A stretch of DNA of 41,307 nt from Gemmatimonadota bacterium (GCA_003567615.1 PWZC01000297.1:1-41307); one strand, 5' to 3'; shown: positions 17,259 through 25,633, numbered from the stretch's first letter. Made by a program: numbers and translations. The notes: a model not told the origin generated them from the letters alone.

Positions 17259-18445
17259 CGGCGGACCATCTCCGTAGCGGGGCGAAAGGGCGAACGCCGG
17301 GTCACCCGCCGTGCAAACATCCGAAGTGGCGGGACGGCGGGCCAGGGATCGGACCAGTTGAAGAGCGGATGCTGAGCGCCGAGCCAGGCCCGGAAGCCCG
17401 GTGGAACCAACGGGTGCCCTCCCACGCCGGGGTCCTCCCGACAGGCATGGATGTCGTAGTAAGGGTAGACCAGGCGTGCGTCCACCTCGTACTCGAAGGA
17501 CCGGGGCACCGGCTCGCCCAGGGCATCCCGATACGCCATGGTGCAGACATCCACCCCGCACCGCGCCGTGTACTCTACGTACCACCAGGCCCGGGAGTTG
17601 ACCTCAATGAGCTTGAACAAACCATCTCGGGGATCCCGTTTGAACTCGGTGCTGAAGATTCCGCGGTAACCCAGGTCCCCCAGGAGGAGCTTCAGGGCAG
17701 CCAGCGCCTCGTCCACCTCCTTGGGCGGCACCGTGATCATGAGCGAACTGTTCCCGAAGTCCGAGGGGTACATACGGAGCCGCTGCCGGGCCAGAGCCCC
17801 GGTGAGAGCCCCGTTCCGGTCGATGAACCCGTCCACGAAGTAGTGGAGGGAACCCGGCCCCGGGATATACTGCTGCAAGAGGAGCTCGAACCCGGCGGAC
17901 TGCAATTCGGCGATACGGTCCGCCGCCTGTTCCCGCGACGAGATCCAGATTCCCTTGACACCAAAGCGAGCGAAGAATCGCTGGGAATCACGAGGTTTCA
18001 GGAAGGCCGACTCCAGGCGGTGGTCCGGGAGGGAATCCAAGGTCTCCGGACCCTCCACGCGAAGTGTGAAGGGATGGGGAACACCCAGCGCCTCCAGGCG
18101 GTCGGCAAGGTGCGCCTTGTCCACCAGGGTATCGATCACCTCTGAGGGGGCTATGCTGGCGGGAAAGCGCCGACTCCATTCGGCCGATGCATCGGACACC
18201 TGTCGGGCCCAGTCGTCGGAGCATGGGATGAGCACGGCACGCTCCATGGCCACCGACTGTAGGACGTCGGCGAGAACCCCCGGTCTGGCCGGAACGGTGT
18301 CGAGGGGCGCCGGTCGATACCAACGGGACCGCGCCTCCAGTCCAGGACGGATATCGTAGATGAACGCCGGAATGCCTGCCCGTCGGAGGGTGCGGATAAC
18401 CCCCAACGCGGTCAGGCCACTTCCCAGAACCAGGGCTGGAACCAT
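17255..18445 (-). CDS. ATP-grasp ligase of the COG3919 carboligase-like type
   Basis: A 396-residue protein beginning VPALVLGSGLTALGVIRTLRR, a dinucleotide-like loop that opens this group, then DKAHLADRLEALGVPHPFT, FLKPRDSQRF, LLQQYIPGPGSLHYFVDGF, and the metal-ligand stretch GIFSTEFKRDPRDGLFKLIEVNSRAWW where Glu and Asn bind Mg-ATP. ATP-grasp enzymes join a carboxylate, through an acyl phosphate, to an amine or similar nucleophile. COG3919 relatives often lie in exopolysaccharide clusters. The ATG at 18445 has GAGGA eight bases upstream, so I prefer it over the open frame to 18586. The gene leads an operon with the ThDP enzyme (TTGA overlap) and a GT4 enzyme (one-base gap). It faces away from the NRPS-like gene across about 125 bases, so one regulatory region may serve both. 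Confidence 0.9.
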   Translation of the reverse strand: MVPALVLGSGLTALGVIRTLRRAGIPAFIYDIRPGLEARSRWYRPAPLDTVPARPGVLADVLQSVAMERAVLIPCSDDWARQVSDASAEWSRRFPASIAPSEVIDTLVDKAHLADRLEALGVPHPFTLRVEGPETLDSLPDHRLESAFLKPRDSQRFFARFGVKGIWISSREQAADRIAELQSAGFELLLQQYIPGPGSLHYFVDGFIDRNGALTGALARQRLRMYPSDFGNSSLMITVPPKEVDEALAALKLLLGDLGYRGIFSTEFKRDPRDGLFKLIEVNSRAWWYVEYTARCGVDVCTMAYRDALGEPVPRSFEYEVDARLVYPYYDIHACREDPGVGGHPLVPPGFRAWLGAQHPLFNWSDPWPAVPPLRMFARRVTRRSPFRPATEMVRR

Positions 18446-18570
18446 CGATCTCGGTCCTCGATTCACGGTAGGCGGTGGTGGCCCCGTTCGAAGCTCGGGG
18501 CCCACGGCACGGAACTGGCTATTCGACTTCCACCACTCCCGTAGATCCCACGCAGATGCGCCGTCCAACC
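18446..18570. promoter_or_regulatory. Divergent regulatory region with an interrupted palindrome
   Basis: This gap separates the minus-strand ATP-grasp operon and the plus-strand NRPS-like gene. It holds an imperfect inverted repeat, GTGGCCCC at 18478-18485 and GGGGCCCAC at 18497-18505, around a central TTCGAA. Its place between divergent starts fits an operator or a small hairpin. No -35/-10 pair was convincing. If the NRPS gene starts at GTG 18475, the palindrome would be coding. Confidence 0.35.
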
Positions 18571-21456
18571 ATGCCGAACGTCCCAAACCTCCTCCTTCAC
18601 CAGGCTTTCATGAACCAAGTGGGCCGGAGCCCCACTCAGACTGCGTTGCAAGACCGGGGCCGCTCATTGTCCTACGGACAACTTGCCCGTAGGGTCGAGC
18701 GGATCCGGAGTCTCCTGGAAGATGAAGGTGTGGGGCCTGGTTCGCGGGTTGGACTTCACGGGGGACGTACCCTTGAAGGTATCGCCGGGATGCTCGGGAT
18801 TCTCCAGTCCGGTGCCGCCGTGGTTCCTCTCTCTCCGTCCGATCCACCGGGGCGCCGGGACGAACTCCTCCGCTTCGCCGAAATCCGGACGGTGGTGGAC
18901 ACCCCGGAAACCCCCTTCCCCGTCCTCCCCGGGTGGACCGGCACGGTGGTGAGGAGCGACGGGAGCGAGGCGGCCGTCCCCGGAACCGACCCCGTCGGAG
19001 GAGAGGAGGATTCGCCAGCCTTCATCCTGCGCTCCTCCGGATCCACGGACAAGCCCAAGCTCATCGTGCGAAGTCATGGCTCCTTCGCCCACCGCCTGCA
19101 CTGGACCTGGAACCGGCACCCCTTCCAATCCGATGAGATGGGGTGCCAGAAGGCCCAGCTCTCCACCACCCACTCCATCTACGAGCTTTTCGAACCCCTT
19201 CTCCAGGGGGTACCGGTCCTTCTGGTGCCGGACGACGACGTGCGCCGTCTCGAGCGGTTCTGGGAGCTGGTGGACGAGGCCGGGGTGACCCGCCTTCTCC
19301 TGGTTCCGTCGGCGCTCCGGGCGAGTCTGGACCTCCCGGGCTTCCGTCCGCCGCCACTCACCTCCGTCGTCCTCATGGGCGAGTACGTGGCCCCGAGGCT
19401 GGCCGAGCGGGCCATTCGGACCTTCCCGCCCCGGACCCACCTCTATTCCATCTACGGGAGCACCGAGGCCAGCTCGACGCTGGCGTGCGATCTGCGGGCG
19501 TCGTTCCGGCCGGAACGGGAACTTCCCCTCGGCGTCCCCTTGTCGGAACAGATCCGTGTCCGGGTCCTGGACGCCGACCGGCGCCCGGTGCCCCCGGGCG
19601 GCACGGGACGGCTGTACCTCTCGGGCCCCCCGCTCTTCCGCGAATACCTGGGCGACCCCCACCGGACCTCGGCGGCCTTCGTGGAGTTGGGCGGGGAGGA
19701 AGGGCTCTTCTACGACACCCGCGACGATGTCCGGGTGGAGCGCGGCGGCGCCCTCGCCTTTGTGGGCCGGACCGACCATACCGTGAAGATCCGAGGGTTC
19801 CGCGTGGATCTCCACGAGGTGGAAGGCGCCCTTCTTCGGCACCCCGGGGTGACCCAGGCCGTGGCGGTAGCCCGGGGAAAGGACGCCGCGAGCCCCAGGT
19901 TGGACGCCTGGCTCACTCCGGCCTCCATCGATCCGACCCGGGTGTTTGCCCGACTCCGGCAACAACTGCCCGAGTACATGGTGCCCGCGTCCATTCAACC
20001 GGTGGATACCTTTCCCCTGACGGCCAGCGGCAAGGTGGACCGTCGCCGCCTCGCCGACCTGGCCCGCTCCGGACCGGCGCCCGTGGGAGCCGATCCCATC
20101 CCCGGAGAATCCGTGGACAGGACGACCGAGGCCGTGACATCTGCCTGGGAGACCGTGCTGGGCCACCGGGACTTCGGCCTGGATGCCAGCTTCTTCGAGG
20201 TGGGGGGCACCTCCCTCACCGCCTTCCGGGTGGTGCAGGCCATCCGGAGCTCGCTGGGCCTGGGTCGGACCGAGATCGACGAGGTCCTCCTCTACCGGTT
20301 TCCAACGATCCGAGGCCTGGCCGGCGCCCTGATGCCTGGACGCCACAGAAACGGGAACGAGCCTCCTACGGGGCAGTCGCCCCTCCTGGTCACTCTCAGG
20401 GGCGCGGGAGAACGAGAAGGGGGTGGCGCGCGGGAAGGGGAACGCGGGTGGGAAAAGGGCCACGCGCCTCTCTTCCTCCTTCCCTCCAGCGGGGGGACCG
20501 TGGGGGTCTACCAGCACCTTGTGCGCAAGCTCCAGACTCCCCGGGAGATCGTGGGGCTCCGGGATCCCTACCTGTGGGGTGACCGGGACCCTGAGCTTCC
20601 CTTCGCGGCCTGGGCGGCCCGCTATGTGGAGGCGATCCGGAGCCGTCAACCTTCCGGTCCGTACTTCCTGGCGGCCTACTCGTCGGGCGGGGCCTTCGGA
20701 TTCGAGGTGGCGCGTCAGTTGCGCATGGCCGGGCAGGCCATCGGCCTTCTCGTCCTCGTGGACCCGCTGGGGCTGGACCGTCCCCACCGGAAGACGTTCG
20801 GGTTCTGGGCTTCCCGGGCCGCCTACGGGAATCCGATCCGCCGTGCGGTGGTTCGTGGGGTGGGGCATGCCCGGGCGCTCCTCCACCGCATGACGCGCAC
20901 GGGTCGAGCCGTGGCCTTTCCCAACGAACACGCCCTCACGGCGGACGAGGTGAGCCGTCTGACGGGAGAGGCCATGGAGTCGCCGGGCCAGATCCTGGCC
21001 CTATCGGCCCTGCTGGAGATGAACACCGGGAGACCCGTCGCCCTCTTCCCCCAGGACCTGCAGTCCGGCAACGAGACTCCCTTTCGGCTCCTTCTGGAGC
21101 GGACGGCCGAGGCTGGACTCGAGGTCGACCCCGAGCGGCTGGAGCGGATGGCCCGCCAGTATCCCCTGCAGGTGCGGGCCCAGCAGCACTACCGGCTCCA
21201 GTATCTCGATGCGCCGGTCCTCCTGGTGGAGCCCCGCACGCGCTACCAGGGGCTCATCCGACTGAACCTCCGCCCGCACCTGCCCGCACTCGAATCCCTG
21301 GTGATCCCCCTCGGCGAACCTTCGGAACGCGTAGCGGCGCTGTCCGAGCGGTTTGGGGCATGGGCGCCACACTTCCGGTGCATCCGTGACGAGGCCTTCG
21401 TGGCGGGGCTGGCCCGGGCCATGGACGCCAGGCTGGACACCCCGGCCCACCGCTAG
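18571..21456 (+). CDS. Single-module NRPS-like protein: adenylation, carrier and thioesterase domains
   Basis: A 961-residue protein. The adenylation domain fills about residues 1-515: FILRSSGSTDKPKLIVRSHG is the A3 loop (usually SGTTGxPKG), YSIYGSTEASS is A5, YDTRDDVRV is A7 (usually YxTGDxV), GRTDHTVKIRGFRVDLHEVE is A8, and PLTASGKVDRR contains the A10 Lys. The carrier domain has SFFEVGGTSLTAFRVV, with the phosphopantetheine Ser near residue 548. The thioesterase has PLFLLPSSGG and the nucleophile motif AYSSGGAFGFEVARQL near residue 704. It lacks a condensation domain, so it can load, and perhaps release or hand over, one amino or aryl acid. An odd Gly/Glu/Arg-rich insert (GEREGGGAREGER) lies between carrier and thioesterase. 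The expected His-containing end of the thioesterase reads VIPLGEPSERV, with no His. ATG at 18571 or 18556 is the likely start; the open frame begins at 18475. Substrate not predictable from this reading. Confidence 0.93.
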   Translation: MPNVPNLLLHQAFMNQVGRSPTQTALQDRGRSLSYGQLARRVERIRSLLEDEGVGPGSRVGLHGGRTLEGIAGMLGILQSGAAVVPLSPSDPPGRRDELLRFAEIRTVVDTPETPFPVLPGWTGTVVRSDGSEAAVPGTDPVGGEEDSPAFILRSSGSTDKPKLIVRSHGSFAHRLHWTWNRHPFQSDEMGCQKAQLSTTHSIYELFEPLLQGVPVLLVPDDDVRRLERFWELVDEAGVTRLLLVPSALRASLDLPGFRPPPLTSVVLMGEYVAPRLAERAIRTFPPRTHLYSIYGSTEASSTLACDLRASFRPERELPLGVPLSEQIRVRVLDADRRPVPPGGTGRLYLSGPPLFREYLGDPHRTSAAFVELGGEEGLFYDTRDDVRVERGGALAFVGRTDHTVKIRGFRVDLHEVEGALLRHPGVTQAVAVARGKDAASPRLDAWLTPASIDPTRVFARLRQQLPEYMVPASIQPVDTFPLTASGKVDRRRLADLARSGPAPVGADPIPGESVDRTTEAVTSAWETVLGHRDFGLDASFFEVGGTSLTAFRVVQAIRSSLGLGRTEIDEVLLYRFPTIRGLAGALMPGRHRNGNEPPTGQSPLLVTLRGAGEREGGGAREGERGWEKGHAPLFLLPSSGGTVGVYQHLVRKLQTPREIVGLRDPYLWGDRDPELPFAAWAARYVEAIRSRQPSGPYFLAAYSSGGAFGFEVARQLRMAGQAIGLLVLVDPLGLDRPHRKTFGFWASRAAYGNPIRRAVVRGVGHARALLHRMTRTGRAVAFPNEHALTADEVSRLTGEAMESPGQILALSALLEMNTGRPVALFPQDLQSGNETPFRLLLERTAEAGLEVDPERLERMARQYPLQVRAQQHYRLQYLDAPVLLVEPRTRYQGLIRLNLRPHLPALESLVIPLGEPSERVAALSERFGAWAPHFRCIRDEAFVAGLARAMDARLDTPAHR

Positions 21457-21460
21457 CGGC

Positions 21461-22723
21461 TCACCTCGCCACCAGCCCCACCAGTTCGCCTCGCTCCGAG
21501 GCTCGGGTCAGCTCGTGGGTCGGGAAGGTCAGGAGGGAACGCACCAGTCGATGCGCTCCCGGCCACTCCCTCCCACTGTCGTCCACTAGGCCCAGGGGAC
21601 GTCCCACCTCGGGGAGGATCCGGGGGTAACCGGACTCGGCACCGAGCCGCAGTCCTCGGTCCGGGTTCCCGAGACTCCCCAGACCTTCGTCCAGAAGCAG
21701 GGGAAAGCGAAGGTATCCAGGGTCCGCCCCCCCCAGCGGAAGTGGGATGCCGGCGGCGGACCCGTGGAGGGCATCAGCGTAGGCTTCCCCTGCCTGCCGC
21801 CGGGCCACCGCCGCCTGCTCGGATGCCTCCAGGGTGTTCAGTAGCAGGTCGGCCATGGCGGCCGGGAAGGCCGAGGGAGGCATCGGCGTCTTCAGGTGCG
21901 TCTGTCCCAGACCGAGCCAGGGAATGGAGCGGGGCACCCGGTAGAGCCCCGGCCGGGCCATGGCCCACAGCGCCAGCGCCTTCCCGGCCAACGCCACCCG
22001 ACTCCACGCCGCGGCCACGCCGCCGGGCGAGGGCGCAGGGGGCGTCCAGCTTCGGTCCAGCACCATGCCATCGGGCGACCGGACCAGGAGCGCTCCGCCG
22101 CCGCTCCCAGCCGTCCACCCCTTCCCCCGTCCGAAACTGAGCACTGAGAGGGAGGCCAGACCCTCGGGCCCGCCGCTACCCAACGGCGAGCCGTGCCAAC
22201 TTCCTCCGAACCCCTGTGCCGCGTCTTCGATGATCACGGTCTCACTGCCTCGGGTGAGCCCCCCGATAGCCCCCCAGTCCGGTGCGAATCCGAAGAGCGA
22301 GGCCACGACCACGCCGGCCACGCCGCGCTGCACCACCTCTTCCAGCGACGCCAGGTCCGGGCCCAGCGTCACCGGGTCCACGTCGTAGTAGACCACAGGG
22401 CACCCGGCGGCCAGGGCTGCCGTCAGGAGGTCGTAGCAGGAGTAGGCGGGGAGGGCCACGGGACGGGGTGCTCCTCCATTTCGCCGGCCCGAGCCCAGGG
22501 CGGTGGTCATGGCCAGAGCTGCCGACAGCGCCTGGGTACCGGACCCCAGGAGGTGAACCCCATGGGCCTGGTATCGCCTTCTCAGGAGCTTTTCGAGTCT
22601 TCGCAGTGGGACGCCGGCGCCACCTTCGGCCGCGACCTCGCCCCGTCCCAGGCCCCAGCGGAGAATGGCAGCCAGCGGGAGAGGGGAATGGGCCGGGAGC
22701 TGGTGCCGGAGAGGATTCAGCAT
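21461..22723 (-). CDS. DegT/DnrJ/EryC1/StrS-family PLP aminotransferase
   Basis: A 420-residue fold-type I aminotransferase. ALPAYSCYDLLTAALAAG and YYDVDPVTLGPDL match the N-terminal family blocks, IIEDAAQGFGG holds the Asp that pairs with the pyridine ring, and SVLSFGRGKGWTAGSGGG contains the probable PLP Lys. Family members usually convert a keto sugar to an amino sugar; a few act on other ketones. The C-terminal part is Gly/Pro-rich and less like sugar transaminases, so a non-sugar keto substrate is possible, perhaps a product of the neighbouring ThDP enzyme. It starts 8 bases after the FemAB-like gene on the same strand, so they form an operon. It converges with the NRPS-like gene with a gap of only four bases. 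Confidence 0.88.
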   Translation of the reverse strand: MLNPLRHQLPAHSPLPLAAILRWGLGRGEVAAEGGAGVPLRRLEKLLRRRYQAHGVHLLGSGTQALSAALAMTTALGSGRRNGGAPRPVALPAYSCYDLLTAALAAGCPVVYYDVDPVTLGPDLASLEEVVQRGVAGVVVASLFGFAPDWGAIGGLTRGSETVIIEDAAQGFGGSWHGSPLGSGGPEGLASLSVLSFGRGKGWTAGSGGGALLVRSPDGMVLDRSWTPPAPSPGGVAAAWSRVALAGKALALWAMARPGLYRVPRSIPWLGLGQTHLKTPMPPSAFPAAMADLLLNTLEASEQAAVARRQAGEAYADALHGSAAGIPLPLGGADPGYLRFPLLLDEGLGSLGNPDRGLRLGAESGYPRILPEVGRPLGLVDDSGREWPGAHRLVRSLLTFPTHELTRASERGELVGLVAR

Positions 22724-22731
22724 GAGTCCGC

Positions 22732-23808
22732 TCAGGGGATGTTCCGGGCCAGGACGGGGCCGAGCACCCGGGTCACCGGGAGCGGAAGACGCTGCCAGAT
22801 CCGTACGGCCAGGGCGAAGCGTCCCTGGGACGGATTGGGCGTGGCCAGCCGTCCCGACGGTGACCAGGCCGCCCAGGGGAGCGGCTCGTCCTCACCTCCC
22901 CACTGACTCTTGAACCGGTGGCTGCCTGTCCCGGCAGTACACCGCCCGAAGTTGAAGGCCTCGGCACCGGCCTCGACGGCGTGTTCCATGAGGGCCCAGT
23001 AAAGGAGCATGTTGGGGGCCACCCGACTGTGCTCCCGGAGCGAGGACGCCCAGGTGATTTCGAACTCTCCCGCACAGAAGAAGCCGCATCCGGCAGCCAC
23101 CGGCTCATCGTCCCGATACACCACGCAGAAGCGCACGCGGTCTCCGAAAACCTGCGGCAGCGAGCGAAAGAGAGCCAGGGGAAGCACCGGCGTACCCAGA
23201 TCCCGCATGTTCCGCGTGAACACGCTGTAGAAGTCGTCCACAAGGTCGGACCCCAGGCGCGAGGTGAGACCCTCCTTCATGGGCCGGCGCACCTGACTCC
23301 GGACCTTGGACTTGAGGCCGTCCTTCCAGAGCACCTCCGGATCGTCGGGCAGGGGTAGCACCACGGTGATCTTGCGCTCCGTGACCGTATACTCCGACGA
23401 AAGGGCATCAAGGCGACGGCCTTCTCCCGCCGCCTCCCGTTCCCTCAGCTCCAGAACATCGGCGCGCCCCTCTCGGGCCTCTCCCAGTGCGCACTGGGCA
23501 AGCAACGTGCGGGCCTTTTCCGTTCCCAGCGGTCCCCCGTAATTGAGAAAGGGCATGGAGACCAGATGCGCTCCGAAAAGACGACTGCGGACCCATACCA
23601 GCGGCAGCACCCCGGCCAGGGACGACGAGCCCGACCCATCGGCGGCTGTCTGGACGTGGAGAAGCCGGGTTTCGTGACCGAAGACCTCTCGCATGACATC
23701 GGCCCAGCCGGAGAGGTGGCAGTAGGTACCGCCCGGGGTCGATTCGACGAAATCATCCCAGACCGCCGCCGGGAGGGGATCGCTGGAAAGTCGGAGAGCG
23801 GAATCCAA
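22732..23808 (-). CDS. FemAB-like acyltransferase of the exosortase/PEP-CTERM-associated type
   Basis: The family core begins with WDDFVESTPGGTYCHLSGWADVM and ends with NFGRCTAGTGSHRFKSQWGG. The FGRxxxGTGSxxFKxxWG block is characteristic of the TIGR03019 FemAB-like group found in XrtA polysaccharide loci. FemAB proteins use aminoacyl-tRNA to add amino acids to a sugar-linked peptide; the role of this subgroup is not established. No ATG suits the start: the open frame goes to 24009 but would overlap the divergent phosphopantetheinyl transferase gene by about 96 bases. I infer a TTG at 23808, with GAGGA just upstream, giving 358 residues, close to the usual size. It is cotranscribed with the aminotransferase, so amine formation and amine acylation are plausibly linked. 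Confidence 0.85.
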   Translation of the reverse strand: MDSALRLSSDPLPAAVWDDFVESTPGGTYCHLSGWADVMREVFGHETRLLHVQTAADGSGSSSLAGVLPLVWVRSRLFGAHLVSMPFLNYGGPLGTEKARTLLAQCALGEAREGRADVLELREREAAGEGRRLDALSSEYTVTERKITVVLPLPDDPEVLWKDGLKSKVRSQVRRPMKEGLTSRLGSDLVDDFYSVFTRNMRDLGTPVLPLALFRSLPQVFGDRVRFCVVYRDDEPVAAGCGFFCAGEFEITWASSLREHSRVAPNMLLYWALMEHAVEAGAEAFNFGRCTAGTGSHRFKSQWGGEDEPLPWAAWSPSGRLATPNPSQGRFALAVRIWQRLPLPVTRVLGPVLARNIP

Positions 23809-23913
23809 GAGTCCTCGAAATCTTGAGAGTGGGAAGGCCGAGAGTGAAGGAACGAGAATCAAAGGCGGGGTGCAATCTCCATGCCCTCCACATCCCAGCC
23901 AACGGAGTGCCCC

Positions 23914-24636
23914 ATGGACCGAACCTGGATCCGATTTTCGCGGGAAGGTGACGTCTTTTCCACCGACACCGGCACCTCCCCCCGCGTCTACGTCGTCGAC
24001 CTGGATCAATGCGATCTGGACGAGGACGGCCTCGCCCGGCTCCTACCCACCGAGGAGGTCCACGAGGCCGCGCGGCTTCGAACCGCCCAGCTCCGACGAC
24101 GGCGTCTCGCTGCCCGAGCCGTCCTCCGGACGATCCTGGGGCGGTGGCTGGCCCGGGAACCCCGCGAACTCCAGATCGAGCGAACCGAACTCGGAAAACC
24201 CTACATGGTGGGAGGTCCAAGCTTCAATCTGTCCCACTCCGGACCGCTGGTCCTTGTGGCCGTGAGACCCTCGGGGCGACTCGGGGTCGACATCGAAGTC
24301 CGCCGCCACGCCGCCGAGCTGGAGGCCATCGCGCACCACTTCTTCCACGGCAAGGAGTGGGAAGAACTGAAGAAGGATCCCCGGGGACTCACCGAGGCCT
24401 TTCATCGAACCTGGGTCCGGAAGGAGGCGCTTCTCAAGGCGCTGGGGACCGGCCTCCACACGCCGCTCCATCGATTCATCGTCGACACCGGGGTGCTTGC
24501 CGAGGGCAGGAACGCCCTGAGAGGGATGGACATCCCGGGAGAACGGCCGGAGCGGTGGACCATTGCCCCGCTGCAGGTAGCTGCCGTGGCGGACGCCGCC
24601 GTCGCCTGGGATGAGCCTCGGTCGATCCGGACGTAG
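23914..24636 (+). CDS. Sfp-type 4'-phosphopantetheinyl transferase
   Basis: A 240-residue protein. RLAARAVLRTILGRWL and ELGKPYMVGGPSFNLSHSG are the family's first blocks, GVDIEVRR near residue 124 supplies the Mg-binding Asp and Glu, and FHRTWVRKEALLKALGTGL near residue 167 is the second metal and CoA block. Sfp-type enzymes move phosphopantetheine from CoA to the Ser of carrier domains. The carrier domain of the NRPS-like gene, 2.5 kb upstream, is the obvious partner. ATG at 23914 has GGAG five bases before it; an upstream ATG at 23881 lacks such a site. The gene diverges from the FemAB-like gene. It may be the only activating enzyme needed for the cluster. Confidence 0.94.
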   Translation: MDRTWIRFSREGDVFSTDTGTSPRVYVVDLDQCDLDEDGLARLLPTEEVHEAARLRTAQLRRRRLAARAVLRTILGRWLAREPRELQIERTELGKPYMVGGPSFNLSHSGPLVLVAVRPSGRLGVDIEVRRHAAELEAIAHHFFHGKEWEELKKDPRGLTEAFHRTWVRKEALLKALGTGLHTPLHRFIVDTGVLAEGRNALRGMDIPGERPERWTIAPLQVAAVADAAVAWDEPRSIRT

Positions 24637-24754
24637 TCGGGGCGACGCGACGGAAACCCCTCTCCGAAGGCATGCCATTTGCTGAAGTGATCCCGTAACG
24701 GACGTGGGGCCTCCGTCGCAACGAGCATGATCCTGGCATGGAGAAGAAGAGCCG

Positions 24755-25633
24755 ATGGGCATACCGATCAGACGACCAGAGTCGGCGGCGACCGACCGAA
24801 ACCGGCCGGACCGGGCAGAGCCTTCGGTACTTTCCACCACCTCTGCTCCCGTTGTCCCCCCCGCCGCCATCCAACTGGATCGTTTCGACCGCTCCCTCCG
24901 CGAGTCCCAGAAGCTCGCCCTCATCCTCCGCCTTCTCGGACCCCTGGAAAACGCCAAGTGCCTCATGCTGAACTGTGGTGCGTCTTCGGGAGCGCTGAGC
25001 TTCCATCTCCGAGCCAGGGGGGGCGAGTGGGCCTGGGCGGAGATCTCGCCTCGCTGGACCGATGACCTCCGGGAGTTGCTGGGGGACCCGGTTGCCGTTG
25101 TGAATCCGCAACGCCTCCCCTTCGCCACGGGGCAGTTCCATCGGGTCGTGGTCCTGGATCCGGGCCTGGCCAGCTCCCCGTCCGTCCGCTTCAGCCGCGA
25201 ATTGGGGCGAATCGTCAAGCCCCACGGTCGTCTCGTGGCCCTGTCCGCCAACAGCCGCCCCACCCTCTCCATTCGACTCCTGCGGCGAGCGCTTGATCAG
25301 GAGAACGGCGCCCACCGGAACGGATCCCGAGCCCCTGAAGGAGGCGGAGATTCATGTAAGGAACTGGAGCGCCTCGCCTTGAATGCGGGGCTCATCCCGG
25401 ACACCAGAGGGGCCTGCTCGCGCTTCTTCAGCGAGTGCATGGAAGAGCTCCGGCAGCGGCGGGGATCCGGAGCAATGGGCACCCTGGGCCGGGCCATAGC
25501 CGCCCTCGATTACCTGGTTCCCACCGCCCGCGGAGCCACCGTCGCCGTTGCGGCTCGCAAGCCGGAGCCTCCGCGTGTCGTGGAGCCGGAGGCGTCCGAA
25601 ACCCCGTCGTCGGAGCTACCCTCGGGCGAATGA
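24755..25633 (+). CDS. SAM-methyltransferase-like protein with degenerate cofactor motif
   Basis: A 292-residue protein with a Rossmann-like order of blocks: LENAKCLMLNCGASSGALSFHLR where motif I should be, WAWAEISPRW, NPQRLPFATGQFHRVVVLDPGLA as the motif II/post-II region, and FSRELGRIVKPHGRLVALSAN as motif III. Active class I enzymes carry an acidic residue in (D/E)xGxGxG; here motif I reads NCGASSG, with Asn in place of that residue. The first 45 residues are Pro/Arg-rich and probably disordered, and the C-terminus is rich in Pro and Glu. It follows the phosphopantetheinyl transferase gene on the same strand after 118 bases and converges with a deacetylase. It could be an active methyltransferase with a relaxed motif or a repurposed binding protein. 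The family call rests on these motifs only. Confidence 0.65.
   Translation: MGIPIRRPESAATDRNRPDRAEPSVLSTTSAPVVPPAAIQLDRFDRSLRESQKLALILRLLGPLENAKCLMLNCGASSGALSFHLRARGGEWAWAEISPRWTDDLRELLGDPVAVVNPQRLPFATGQFHRVVVLDPGLASSPSVRFSRELGRIVKPHGRLVALSANSRPTLSIRLLRRALDQENGAHRNGSRAPEGGGDSCKELERLALNAGLIPDTRGACSRFFSECMEELRQRRGSGAMGTLGRAIAALDYLVPTARGATVAVAARKPEPPRVVEPEASETPSSELPSGE

Noticed and set aside
18664..20931. Long open frame of 755 codons on the minus strand
   Set aside because: It is the antisense shadow of the NRPS-like gene, whose domain motifs are clear on the plus strand.
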